DNA of 16,171 bases from Hyphomicrobiaceae bacterium (GTDB taxonomy: Bacteria; Pseudomonadota; Alphaproteobacteria; Rhizobiales; Hyphomicrobiaceae), in NCBI GenBank assembly GCA_013214245.1, contig JABSQE010000139.1:1-16171 (forward strand), written 5' to 3'. Made by a program: the position numbers and the translations under genes. How positions within the stretch are numbered: position 1 is the stretch's first letter; each line of letters begins with the position of its first letter. Below the pieces are notes generated by a model that was not told the origin of the DNA, did no database searches, and saw only the letters and a program-made list of their open reading frames with translations. Shown in pieces: positions 1 to 7,663 of this stretch.

Positions 1-640
1 AGGTTGGGCTTCCAATTCTAAGTATCCGTTTATGGGTGCGCTTCGATCGGCCGCTCAGATGATATCTTATGAAGTTTCGATCGGATTAGTGATTGTCTGT
101 GTCCTGCTTTGCGTTGGTTCTATGAACATGGCAGCAATCGTTGAGGCACAAAGAGGAGCATACGGTTTGTTCAATTGGTTTTGGCTACCGCTATTCCCTA
201 TGTTTGTAGTGTTTTTCATATCCGCTTTGGCAGAGACTAATCGCCCCCCATTTGATTTGCCGGAAGCTGAATCCGAATTGGTGGCGGGCTTTATGGTTGA
301 ATATGCATCAACACCCTATCTGTTGTTCATGTTAGGTGAATATGTAGCCATTACTACTATGTGCGCGTTAACCACAATATTGTTTCTTGGCGGTTGGTTG
401 CCACCAATTGATGTATGGCCAGTCAATATAGTGCCAGGGGTTATCTGGTTTCTTCTTAAAGTAGTATTTGTTTTTTTTATGTTTGCCATGGTTAAGGCTA
501 TTGTTCCCAGATATCGCTATGATCAACTCATGCATCTAGGTTGGAAAGTGTTTTTGCCGCTATCGCTTGTGATGGTTGTTCTAGTGGCTGCTACGCTGCG
601 ATTTGGTAAGGTCTTATTGCCTCAATTAGGAGCTTTATGA
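1..640 (+). CDS. nuoH: NADH-quinone oxidoreductase subunit H (NuoH), 5' end missing
   Basis: NuoH is the ND1-like membrane subunit of complex I. It joins the membrane arm to the peripheral arm and forms much of the quinone chamber. The reading frame is open from base 2, so the gene begins upstream of the window. 212 residues are visible of a family length near 345-350. The visible part starts with the loop GWASNSKYPFMG, a conserved quinone-pocket segment. It carries the family signature ETNRPPFDLPEAESE (about residues 78-92 of the visible part), whose acidic residues line the quinone-to-pump link, and the C-terminal motif RYRYDQLMHLGWK before the last helix. Several strongly hydrophobic helices are evident. 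The stop TGA at 638-640 is followed by a 117-base gap to nuoI. That gap holds only an unconvincing 15-codon ORF and a weak hairpin (CCGCT at 697-701 with AGCGG at 716-720). Identification is certain. Confidence 0.97.
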   Translation, partial: GWASNSKYPFMGALRSAAQMISYEVSIGLVIVCVLLCVGSMNMAAIVEAQRGAYGLFNWFWLPLFPMFVVFFISALAETNRPPFDLPEAESELVAGFMVEYASTPYLLFMLGEYVAITTMCALTTILFLGGWLPPIDVWPVNIVPGVIWFLLKVVFVFFMFAMVKAIVPRYRYDQLMHLGWKVFLPLSLVMVVLVAATLRFGKVLLPQLGAL

Positions 641-742
641 TTGGTAAATATTGTGGCTCTAATACCAGTGTTTATTGGAATTAGTTATGATATGTCCCGC
701 TTTACCTAATAATGGAGCGGCTCTACAACAGGATAACTATTC

Positions 743-750
743 GAGGAGGT
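743..750 (+). promoter_or_regulatory. Strong Shine-Dalgarno of nuoI
   Basis: GAGGAGGT lies 7 bases before the ATG at 758. It is the best ribosome binding site in the nuo block and fixes the nuoI start. It follows the only sizeable gap (117 bases) between nuo genes here, so nuoI is probably translated independently of nuoH rather than by coupling. Confidence 0.8.
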
Positions 751-757
751 TGTTTGC

Positions 758-1246
758 ATGGTGATCGTGCAGAATATTAAGTCACTGTTTCTTATGGAAT
801 TTGTCTCAGCATTTTTTTTAGCTATGAAATACTTTTTTCGTCCAAAGTTCACGTTGAATTATCCTTTTGAGAAGGGTCCCCTTAGTTCACGTTTTCGTGG
901 TGAACACGCGCTGAGGCGCTATCCTAACGGTGAAGAACGTTGCATAGCGTGCAAGTTATGCGAAGCAACTTGTCCGGCTCAAGCAATCACAATCGAGGCT
1001 GGGCCGCGTCGAAATGATGGGACTCGGCGTACAACTCGATATGACGTTGACATGACAAAGTGCATTTATTGCGGTTTGTGCCAAGAGGCATGTCCCGTAG
1101 ATGCTATTGTGGAAGGGCCTAATTTTGAATTCGCTACTGAAACACGCGAAGAACTTTTTTATAACAAAGAACGGCTCTTAATGAACGGTGATCGTTGGGA
1201 GCGTGAAATAGCGAAGAACATTGGATACGACGCTGAATATCGTTAA
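758..1246 (+). CDS. nuoI: NADH-quinone oxidoreductase subunit I (NuoI), 2x[4Fe-4S]
   Basis: NuoI is the TYKY/NuoI ferredoxin-like subunit of complex I. It carries clusters N6a and N6b, which pass electrons toward N2 and quinone. The protein has 162 residues, normal for alphaproteobacteria. Two CxxCxxCxxxCP motifs are intact: Cys 62, 65, 68, 72 and Cys 102, 105, 108, 112. The N-terminal amphipathic part containing YFFRP and LNYPFEKGPLSSRFRGEHAL, and the C-terminal EREIAKNI segment, match the family. The start at ATG 758 is supported by a strong upstream ribosome binding site. The last 26 bases overlap the possible TTG start of the next small ORF. It acts at the cytoplasmic face, between the peripheral and membrane arms. 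Confidence 0.98.
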   Translation: MVIVQNIKSLFLMEFVSAFFLAMKYFFRPKFTLNYPFEKGPLSSRFRGEHALRRYPNGEERCIACKLCEATCPAQAITIEAGPRRNDGTRRTTRYDVDMTKCIYCGLCQEACPVDAIVEGPNFEFATETREELFYNKERLLMNGDRWEREIAKNIGYDAEYR

Positions 1247-1595
1247 GCCTGAGAGTAGTGCGAAAAAATGGCGTAGGCTGCTTTCGCAACTAACAGATGA
1301 CGAATTAGCTATGTATGGCATAATAGCAAGAGATCAGCGCGATTTGGAATTCGGAAGTTCAAAATTGCATAGTTTGAGTAGATTAGGACTGCTTGTGGCT
1401 TTAGCGGTCGGAACACACGAGTTGCTAAACAATGGTTTAACCGATCTTGTTCTCTTATGTTCATTAATGACGGTCATCCTTTGTTTTTGCTTGTTCCGAA
1501 GATTTCGAACGCGCCGCTTTTGGAATAAACATTGTACAGCCGTCATTCGGGAGCAAGTTCGACGGGCTGTATTATTAGATGGTAAAACGGACTAA
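1221..1595 (+). CDS. Unrecognised 124-aa two-helix membrane protein inside the nuo operon
   Basis: I do not recognise this protein. It fills the space between nuoI and nuoJ, overlapping the nuoI end by 26 bases and stopping 4 bases before the nuoJ ATG at 1600. The longest form starts at TTG 1221. The first in-frame ATG is at 1311 and would give 94 residues. Residues 1-53 are polar and charged. Residues about 54-69 and 74-92 are hydrophobic and likely form a membrane hairpin with a very short turn (NNGLTD). The second helix is followed by a strongly basic stretch RRFRTRRFWNK, which by the positive-inside rule puts both ends in the cytoplasm. The C-terminus is short and charged. Unidentified reading frames within nuo clusters are known from Paracoccus denitrificans and Rhodobacter capsulatus, but I cannot equate this one with any of them. 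A complex I accessory or assembly role is only a guess from position. Good packing supports a real gene. The rare start codon and lack of a clear ribosome binding site count against the long form. Confidence 0.6.
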   Translation: MDTTLNIVKPESSAKKWRRLLSQLTDDELAMYGIIARDQRDLEFGSSKLHSLSRLGLLVALAVGTHELLNNGLTDLVLLCSLMTVILCFCLFRRFRTRRFWNKHCTAVIREQVRRAVLLDGKTD

Positions 1596-1599
1596 GATA

Positions 1600-2238
1600 A
1601 TGGGGCTAACAGAATTTTTCTTTTATCTTTTCGCCAGTGTTGCCGTGTTATCTGCATCAATGGTTATTGTTGCGCGTAATCCAGTTCACGCTGTGCTTTT
1701 TTTAATCTTAACTTTTTTCAATGCTGCAGCTCTTTTTGTGCTGTTAGGAGCTGAGTTCCTAGCTATGCTATTGGTCATAGTATATGTAGGTGCTGTGGCA
1801 GTGCTATTCCTTTTTGTTGTGATGATGTTGGATATTGACTTTTCCGAGTTACGGGCGGGCTTTATCAAAAGTGCTCCACTAGGAGCTAGCATAGGAACTC
1901 TAGTTCTTGTGGAGCTTATACTAGTAGTCGGGTTGAGTCAGTTCCCATCTAACATCGTTGGTCAGCCAGCTGCAGCTATTGACATTAATTTGACGAATAC
2001 AGAGGCAATAGGTCGTGTTTTATACACAAAGTACTTATTCATCTTTCAGGGGGCAGGTCTCATTCTTCTTGTCTCGATGATAGGTGCCATTGTCCTTACT
2101 TTACACCACAAAACTGGTGTTAAACGTCAGATAATATCTGCGCAAGTTGCACGGGTCCCGGAGAGCGCTATTGAAGTAGTATCTCTTGTTCCAGGTCAGT
2201 CAATCATTCCGTCCCGTGATGAGGACGGTACAGCATGA
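1600..2238 (+). CDS. nuoJ: NADH-quinone oxidoreductase subunit J (NuoJ)
   Basis: NuoJ is the ND6-like membrane subunit of complex I. Its third helix helps couple quinone chemistry to proton pumping. From ATG 1600 the protein has 212 residues with five hydrophobic helices (about 5-22, 29-48, 54-77, 97-115, 146-168). The helix-3 signature YVGAVAVLFLFVVMML is at 62-77 and the family motif TEAIGRVLYTKY lies before the last helix, followed by a polar C-terminal tail. An upstream in-frame ATG at 1579 would add MVKRTKI and overlap the preceding small ORF. I chose 1600 because family members begin with a sequence like MGLTEFFFYLF. There is no convincing ribosome binding site before either ATG, so translation may be coupled to the small ORF whose stop lies 4 bases upstream. 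Confidence 0.97.
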   Translation: MGLTEFFFYLFASVAVLSASMVIVARNPVHAVLFLILTFFNAAALFVLLGAEFLAMLLVIVYVGAVAVLFLFVVMMLDIDFSELRAGFIKSAPLGASIGTLVLVELILVVGLSQFPSNIVGQPAAAIDINLTNTEAIGRVLYTKYLFIFQGAGLILLVSMIGAIVLTLHHKTGVKRQIISAQVARVPESAIEVVSLVPGQSIIPSRDEDGTA

Positions 2239-2278
2239 TTGCTTCATTTTTACTGTTTGAGCATAAAGGGTTGACCTA

Positions 2279-2587
2279 ATGGAAATTGGAAGCGGTCATT
2301 ATCTTACACTAGCTGCCGTGCTGTTCACAATTGGGATTTTCGGCATTTTCCTTAACCGTAAAAACGTTATTGTTATTCTTATGTCAATTGAACTTATGTT
2401 GTTAGCAGTTAATATTAACTTAGTTACGTTTTCTGTCTTTAATTCAGATCTCGTAGGGCAAATATTTGCTATGATGGTATTAACAGTCGCTGCTGCTGAA
2501 GCCGCCATAGGGCTCGCAATCATTGTCGTGTATTTTAGAAACCGTGGATCGATTGCGGTTGAAGATGTTAACATGATGAGAGGTTGA
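2279..2587 (+). CDS. nuoK: NADH-quinone oxidoreductase subunit K (NuoK)
   Basis: NuoK is the ND4L-like subunit of complex I. It has three transmembrane helices and forms part of the proton path between NuoH/J and the antiporter-like subunits. It has the usual 102 residues. The two membrane-embedded glutamates that are essential in the family are present: E38 in MSIELMLLAVNINLV and E74 in TVAAAEAAIGLAI. The start ATG 2279 is preceded by AAAGGG at a fair distance, in a 40-base gap after nuoJ. The end runs into the start region of nuoL. Confidence 0.98.
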   Translation: MEIGSGHYLTLAAVLFTIGIFGIFLNRKNVIVILMSIELMLLAVNINLVTFSVFNSDLVGQIFAMMVLTVAAAEAAIGLAIIVVYFRNRGSIAVEDVNMMRG

Positions 2588-2595
2588 TTGTTGCT

Positions 2596-4581
2596 ATGAT
2601 GTATAAGGCTATTGTGTTCCTGCCTTTATTAGGAGCCTGCATTGCTGGCTTCTTAGGGCGTTATATCACCGATCGCGGATCGGAAGCGATTTCTACTGCA
2701 CTTCTTATGATTTCGGCTTTATTGTCATGGATCGTACTTGCGCAGGTTGGATTTGAGCATCAAACAGTAAAGGTTCCAATTGGGCGATGGATTGCTTCTG
2801 GTGATTTAGAAGTTTTTTGGAGCCTACGCATTGACACCCTAACAGCGGTGATGCTCGTTGTGGTGACAACTGTTTCTAGTGTTGTGCATCTTTATTCGAT
2901 CGGTTATATGCATGGAGATAAAGCACGCTCCAGGTTCTTCGCCTACCTATCTCTTTTTACCTTTGCCATGTTAATGCTAGTCACTAGCGATAATCTTTTG
3001 CAGATGTTTTTTGGCTGGGAAGGTGTTGGTCTCGCTAGCTATCTACTGATTGGCTTCTGGTTTAAGAAGCCGTCTGCAAACGCAGCAGCCATGAAAGCGT
3101 TTGTGGTCAATCGCGTAGGTGATTTTGGATTTGCGATTGGTATATTCGGCATCTTTGCGTTAACTAATACACTACAATTCGATGCAGTTTTTGCAGCTGT
3201 TCCAGAATTCGGTGGCCTAACAATTAAGGTGTTTGATTACAATATCGAAGTTACGACCTGCATATGCCTGCTTATATTTATGGGTGCCATGGGTAAATCA
3301 GCACAGTTTTTGTTGCATACATGGCTACCGGATGCCATGGAAGGTCCGACACCTGTGTCAGCTTTGATTCATGCAGCAACTATGGTTACAGCTGGCGTAT
3401 TCATGGTTGTGCGTTTGTCTCCATTATTTGAATCAAGTCCTATTTCATTGACGGTCGTGACTTTTGTCGGTACCTTCACCGCTTTTTTTGCAGCTACTGT
3501 GGGATTGGTTCAGAATGACATTAAGCGCGTGATAGCTTATTCCACTTGTTCTCAATTAGGATATATGTTTGCTGCATGTGGGTTAGGAGCTTACAGTGTG
3601 GCGGTATTTCACCTTTTTACACATGCTTTTTTTAAGGCACTTTTGTTTTTAGGCGCAGGCTCCGTTATCCACGCCATGCATCATGAACAGGATATGCGCA
3701 ACATGGGCGGTCTTGCACCAAGAATACGCGTAACGTGGACTATGATGTTAATTGGTACACTTGCGTTGACAGGTGTTGGTATTCCGCATGCAATTGGATT
3801 TGCTGGTTTTTATTCCAAAGACGCCATAATTGAGGCTGCTTATGCTAGTCACACACCTTTCAACTATGTGTTCTGGACTTTGGTTGCGTCGGCTTTCATG
3901 ACGTCTTTTTATTCATGGCGCCTAATTTTTATGACCTTTCACGGTAAAACTAGAGCTGAGCCCGATATATTTCGCTCAGCACATGAGAGCCCTGTTGTGA
4001 TGCTCATCCCTCTCTTTATATTGGCTGCTGGCGCAATTCTCTCTGGATATATTTTTAAAGATTACTTTATTGGTCACCATTACAAGGAGTTTTGGGGTAC
4101 GGCTATTTTCGAGGGTGCAGATAATCACATTATTCATGAAATGCATGAGGCTGTCAGGCTAATTCCATGGGTTAGTTGGATGCCTTTCGTCGCTATGCTT
4201 TCAGGAGCTTGGTTTGCATGGCTGTACTATATCCGCGTTCCGTCTTTACCTGCTATTACAGTTAAGGTTTTCAAACCTCTGTACCTATTTTTTCTAAATA
4301 AATGGTATTTTGATGAATTATATTGCTGGATTTTTGTTCGGCCAATACGATGGCTTGGCAGGTTTTTATGGAAAATTGGTGATGGTATCATAATTGATGG
4401 TCTTGGGCCGAATGGCACAGCTGCACGTGTCCTTGATATTACCAACACGGTTGTGAAAATCCAATCAGGCTTTGTTTATCACTACGCTTTTGTCATGATG
4501 ATTGGTGTTGCCGTTATCACCACCTACTTCATGTTTACAAGTATTGATCTATGGTCTTTAGGTAGGGAGTTGATGCGATGA
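2596..4581 (+). CDS. nuoL: NADH-quinone oxidoreductase subunit L (NuoL)
   Basis: NuoL is the distal antiporter-like subunit of the complex I membrane arm, related to Mrp antiporter subunits, with a long lateral helix along NuoM and NuoN at its C-terminal end. It has about 661 residues and many membrane helices. Counting from the second ATG, the proton-channel residues are visible: E141 in FFGWEGVGLASYLL, K233 in GKSAQFLLHTWLPDAMEGP, the histidine-containing segment SALIHAATM, and a lysine in GFYSKDAI. The frame can be opened at TTG 2584, ATG 2596 or ATG 2599. Family members start MYKAIVFLPLLG, and AGAGG at 2579-2583 best serves the ATG pair, so I used 2596. The stop TGA overlaps the nuoM start in ATGA at 4578-4581, a typical translational coupling. 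Confidence 0.97.
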   Translation: MMYKAIVFLPLLGACIAGFLGRYITDRGSEAISTALLMISALLSWIVLAQVGFEHQTVKVPIGRWIASGDLEVFWSLRIDTLTAVMLVVVTTVSSVVHLYSIGYMHGDKARSRFFAYLSLFTFAMLMLVTSDNLLQMFFGWEGVGLASYLLIGFWFKKPSANAAAMKAFVVNRVGDFGFAIGIFGIFALTNTLQFDAVFAAVPEFGGLTIKVFDYNIEVTTCICLLIFMGAMGKSAQFLLHTWLPDAMEGPTPVSALIHAATMVTAGVFMVVRLSPLFESSPISLTVVTFVGTFTAFFAATVGLVQNDIKRVIAYSTCSQLGYMFAACGLGAYSVAVFHLFTHAFFKALLFLGAGSVIHAMHHEQDMRNMGGLAPRIRVTWTMMLIGTLALTGVGIPHAIGFAGFYSKDAIIEAAYASHTPFNYVFWTLVASAFMTSFYSWRLIFMTFHGKTRAEPDIFRSAHESPVVMLIPLFILAAGAILSGYIFKDYFIGHHYKEFWGTAIFEGADNHIIHEMHEAVRLIPWVSWMPFVAMLSGAWFAWLYYIRVPSLPAITVKVFKPLYLFFLNKWYFDELYCWIFVRPIRWLGRFLWKIGDGIIIDGLGPNGTAARVLDITNTVVKIQSGFVYHYAFVMMIGVAVITTYFMFTSIDLWSLGRELMR

Positions 4582-6107
4582 TAATGTTTGAAAATCCACC
4601 AGTTCTGTCGCTGATAGCTCTCATGCCATTAGTTGGTGTTCCTTTCATTATGGCATTGGCTGACGACCCTTGCGGTCATCGTAATGCCCGATGGATTGCA
4701 CTTTTTGTAACCATCTTTACATTCGTGCTTTCCGTTATTTTTGTCTGGTATCCCTTTGACATCTCTACGTCAGAATTTCAATTCGTTGAAGAATATCGAT
4801 GGTTTGGTCCTTTCCAATACAAAATGGGTGTTGATGGCATCTCCATGCTATTTGTGATTTTGACCACGTTTCTTCTACCACTTTGCATCATTGCTAGTTG
4901 GGATTCGGTACGTGAACGCGTCTCAGAATACATGATCGCCTTTTTAGTGCTTGAAACACTTATGATTGGTGTTTTTTGTGCATTAGATTTAGTGTTGTTC
5001 TATTTGTTTTTCGAAGCAGGCCTTATACCAATGTTTCTTATCATAGGCGTGTGGGGAGGAAAGCGGCGTGTGTATGCAAGTTATAAGTTTTTCCTTTACA
5101 CGTTATTTGGTTCGGTCTTGATGTTGCTTGCTATGATGTTCATTTACTGGGATGCGAAGACAACAGACATTCCTGCACTAATTAACGCGATTGCACAAAA
5201 TCCTCGACTCTTTTCTTCTGAGGTTCAGTGGTGGTTATGGCTTGCTTTTTTCGCTTCGTTCGCTGTGAAAATGCCAATGTGGCCAGTGCATACTTGGTTG
5301 CCTGATGCTCACGTCGAAGCTCCTACCGCAGGTTCGGTAGTTTTGGCTGGTATTTTGCTAAAAATGGGCGGCTATGGGTTTTTGCGCTTTTCAATCCCCA
5401 TGTTCCCATTAGCATCTATCGAATTAGCTCCTTTGGTATTTGCGCTCTCTGTTGTTGCAATTATTTACACGTCTTTAGTGGCTCTTGCACAGGTAGATAT
5501 GAAAAAACTCATTGCGTATTCTTCGGTCGCCCATATGGGTTTCGTTACAATGGGAATTTTTGCCGGCAATTCACAAGGTATCGATGGTGCTATTTTTCAG
5601 ATGCTTAGCCATGGTATTGTCTCGGCAGCGCTTTTTCTATGTGTTGGCGTAGTCTACGATCGAATGCATACACGTGAAATCGCAGCCTACGGTGGTCTCG
5701 TCAACCGAATGCCCATCTATGCTTTCTGCTTTTTAGTATTTACTATGGCAAATATTGGTTTACCTGGTACTTCGGGTTTTATTGGTGAGTTTCTTACTTT
5801 AGTGGGGGCTTTTAAAGCTAATTCGTGGGTAGCAGTTTTTGCAACCACAGGAATTATTTTATCAGCCTGCTATGCACTACTGCTATATCGTAAAGTAATT
5901 CTTGGTGTGCTTGAAAAGCCAAAGTTAAAGTTTATTAGTGACATGAACACTCGTGAAATTTCGATCATGTTACCTCTCATAATTTTAACTATTTTATTTG
6001 GCTTTTACCCAAGTCCTATCCTTGATGTAACATCAGCTTCGGTAAGAAACCTGGTTGCTAATTTTGAGGCTGCATCACAGGTGGCTACAGTTTTAGCAGC
6101 GCAATGA
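4578..6107 (+). CDS. nuoM: NADH-quinone oxidoreductase subunit M (NuoM)
   Basis: NuoM is the middle antiporter-like, proton-pumping subunit of the complex I membrane arm. It has 509 residues with many hydrophobic helices, the normal length for the family. Key residues are in place: E146 in FFEAGLIPMFL, K231 in FAVKMPMWPVHTWLPDAHVEAP, and K262 in GILLKMGGYGFLR. These correspond to the Glu/Lys pair of the half-channel and the central lysine. The ATG at 4578 overlaps the nuoL stop by four bases, and AGGGAG at 4564-4569 sits about 8 bases upstream. A second in-frame ATG at 4584 would remove only two residues. Confidence 0.98.
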   Translation: MIMFENPPVLSLIALMPLVGVPFIMALADDPCGHRNARWIALFVTIFTFVLSVIFVWYPFDISTSEFQFVEEYRWFGPFQYKMGVDGISMLFVILTTFLLPLCIIASWDSVRERVSEYMIAFLVLETLMIGVFCALDLVLFYLFFEAGLIPMFLIIGVWGGKRRVYASYKFFLYTLFGSVLMLLAMMFIYWDAKTTDIPALINAIAQNPRLFSSEVQWWLWLAFFASFAVKMPMWPVHTWLPDAHVEAPTAGSVVLAGILLKMGGYGFLRFSIPMFPLASIELAPLVFALSVVAIIYTSLVALAQVDMKKLIAYSSVAHMGFVTMGIFAGNSQGIDGAIFQMLSHGIVSAALFLCVGVVYDRMHTREIAAYGGLVNRMPIYAFCFLVFTMANIGLPGTSGFIGEFLTLVGAFKANSWVAVFATTGIILSACYALLLYRKVILGVLEKPKLKFISDMNTREISIMLPLIILTILFGFYPSPILDVTSASVRNLVANFEAASQVATVLAAQ

Positions 6108-6165
6108 CAATGTATACAGTTCCAATTTGGAACGTCTAACTAATAAAATTACAAGGTATTTTCCA

Positions 6166-7617
6166 ATGTCTGAAAGCTTTGTTACGTATGCTCCAATGTT
6201 ACCGGAGTTTATCATCATTTTAGGTGCAATTGTGCTCTTGATGTACGGCGTTTTCGGTTCAGAGACACAGACTGAAGCAGTTAATGTCGGCTGGCTCTCT
6301 ATAATTGTCCTAATAACTGCTACTGTTGCTCTATTGTGGGCTGTTGATGGATCGCAGTCACTCTTTTTAGGTGCGTTTAAAAACGATAGCTTTGCTCGGT
6401 TTATGAAAATTTTAGCGATAGCGGGATCTATATGTGCTCTTATGCTTGCATTTGATGATTTTAGTGATCACGGCATCATGAAATTTGAATATCCGGTCCT
6501 AGTTATGTTTGCTACAGCTGGTATGATGGTTATGATATCTGCTGGTGATTTGATCGCATTATATATTGGCCTTGAACTACAAAGTCTTGCTTTGTATGTT
6601 ATGGCAGCATATAGGCGTGATTCGGTGCGTTCTAGCGAGGCGGGCCTCAAATACTTTGTTCTTGGAGCTTTATCTTCAGGAATATTGTTGTATGGTGCAT
6701 CTTTACTGTACGGTTTTGCTGGATCTACTGATTTTCAAGTGATCGCTAATGCGGCTAAAGGAACAGACGCTTCTGTAAATCTGTGGCTGATCTTCGGGCT
6801 TGTATTCCTTATGGTAGGTATATCGTTCAAAATATCTGCAGTTCCGTTTCATATGTGGACACCAGACGTTTATGAAGGGTCAGCAACACCAGTCACTGCG
6901 TTCTTCGCAACAGCTCCAAAAGTTGCTGCTATAGCTTTACTGGTTCGAGTTTCAATGAGTGCTTTTCCGGGTATTGCTCCACAGTGGCAACAGATTATTA
7001 CGTTTATTGCAATTGCCTCTATGCTTTTTGGAGCTTTTGCAGCTATAGGACAAACAAACATTAAAAGGTTGATGGCTTATTCTTCAATATCTAATGTTGG
7101 TTTTGCACTTGTTGGTTTGGCGGCTAACACAGCTGAGGGTGTTCAGGGCGTCTTGATTTACATGTCCATATATGTAGTTATGACTCTAGGTGTGTTTGCT
7201 AGCATTGTCTGTATGCGCCGAGACGGACAATCTCTTGAAGACATACATGAATTGTCTGGTCTCGCAAAAAATAACTTGCCCCTTGCCTTTGGCCTTATGA
7301 TTTTAATGTTTTCATTAGCTGGTATTCCACCATTAGTAGGTTTTTTCGCTAAGTATCATGTTCTTCTCGCAGCTGTGCAAGCTGAGCTTTACGGTTTAGC
7401 AATATTTGGAGTGTTAGCTAGCGTTATCGGAGCTTACTACTATTTGCGTATCATTAAGATCATGTTTTTTGATGATTCTAGAGATCCATTTCAACCTGTT
7501 CGCTTCAATCCTGGAGTTATCATTCTAACGTCAGCACTGCTCATGCTTGTTGGTGTCACCATTCTTGGTCCTTTTGTTGACGCCGCTTTGATAGCAGCAA
7601 GAACACTTACGCTCTAA
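6166..7617 (+). CDS. nuoN: NADH-quinone oxidoreductase subunit N (NuoN)
   Basis: NuoN is the ND2-like antiporter subunit nearest the quinone site and the last nuo gene of the cluster. From ATG 6166 it has 483 residues. Proton-channel residues are visible: E137 in YIGLELQSLALYV, K222 in FKISAVPFHMWTPDVYEG, and K252 in TAPKVAAIALL. These correspond to E. coli NuoN E133, K217 and K247. The frame can be extended upstream to TTG 6127. I chose ATG 6166 because the extension MERLTNKITRYFP is not family-like and AAGG at 6153-6156 lies 9 bases before 6166. The gap after nuoM is 58 bases. Confidence 0.97.
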   Translation: MSESFVTYAPMLPEFIIILGAIVLLMYGVFGSETQTEAVNVGWLSIIVLITATVALLWAVDGSQSLFLGAFKNDSFARFMKILAIAGSICALMLAFDDFSDHGIMKFEYPVLVMFATAGMMVMISAGDLIALYIGLELQSLALYVMAAYRRDSVRSSEAGLKYFVLGALSSGILLYGASLLYGFAGSTDFQVIANAAKGTDASVNLWLIFGLVFLMVGISFKISAVPFHMWTPDVYEGSATPVTAFFATAPKVAAIALLVRVSMSAFPGIAPQWQQIITFIAIASMLFGAFAAIGQTNIKRLMAYSSISNVGFALVGLAANTAEGVQGVLIYMSIYVVMTLGVFASIVCMRRDGQSLEDIHELSGLAKNNLPLAFGLMILMFSLAGIPPLVGFFAKYHVLLAAVQAELYGLAIFGVLASVIGAYYYLRIIKIMFFDDSRDPFQPVRFNPGVIILTSALLMLVGVTILGPFVDAALIAARTLTL

Positions 7618-7651
7618 ACTTTATATATTTGGTTCCCTGACACGGCGTTGT

Positions 7652-7657
7652 AAGGAG
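7652..7657 (+). promoter_or_regulatory. Shine-Dalgarno deciding the birA TTG start
   Basis: AAGGAG lies 6 bases before TTG 7664 and only 3 bases before TTG 7661. No ATG or better-placed start exists nearby: the next candidate is a GTG at 7676, too far downstream. The spacing favours TTG 7664 as the initiation codon, a rare start that would lower BirA synthesis relative to the nuo proteins. Confidence 0.65.
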
Positions 7658-7663
7658 TAGTTG

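Noticed and set aside
637..684. 15-codon ORF from an ATG overlapping the nuoH stop (ATGA)
   Set aside because: It is too short and unremarkable in composition, and nuoI has its own strong ribosome binding site, so no coupling peptide is needed.
1334..1546. Antisense ORF opposite the small nuo-operon ORF, and other antisense ORFs within nuoJ, K, L, N, birA, rnj, gshA
   Set aside because: They lie wholly within well-identified or better-packed sense genes and have no ribosome binding sites or family-like sequence.
1221..1605. Possible frameshift linking nuoI, the small ORF and nuoJ
   Set aside because: nuoI ends with the usual C-terminal sequence, nuoJ starts normally at 1600, and the intervening frame does not look like part of either protein.
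6127..6165. N-terminal extension of NuoN from TTG 6127
   Set aside because: A rare start codon, a non-family extension, and a better-placed ribosome binding site before ATG 6166.
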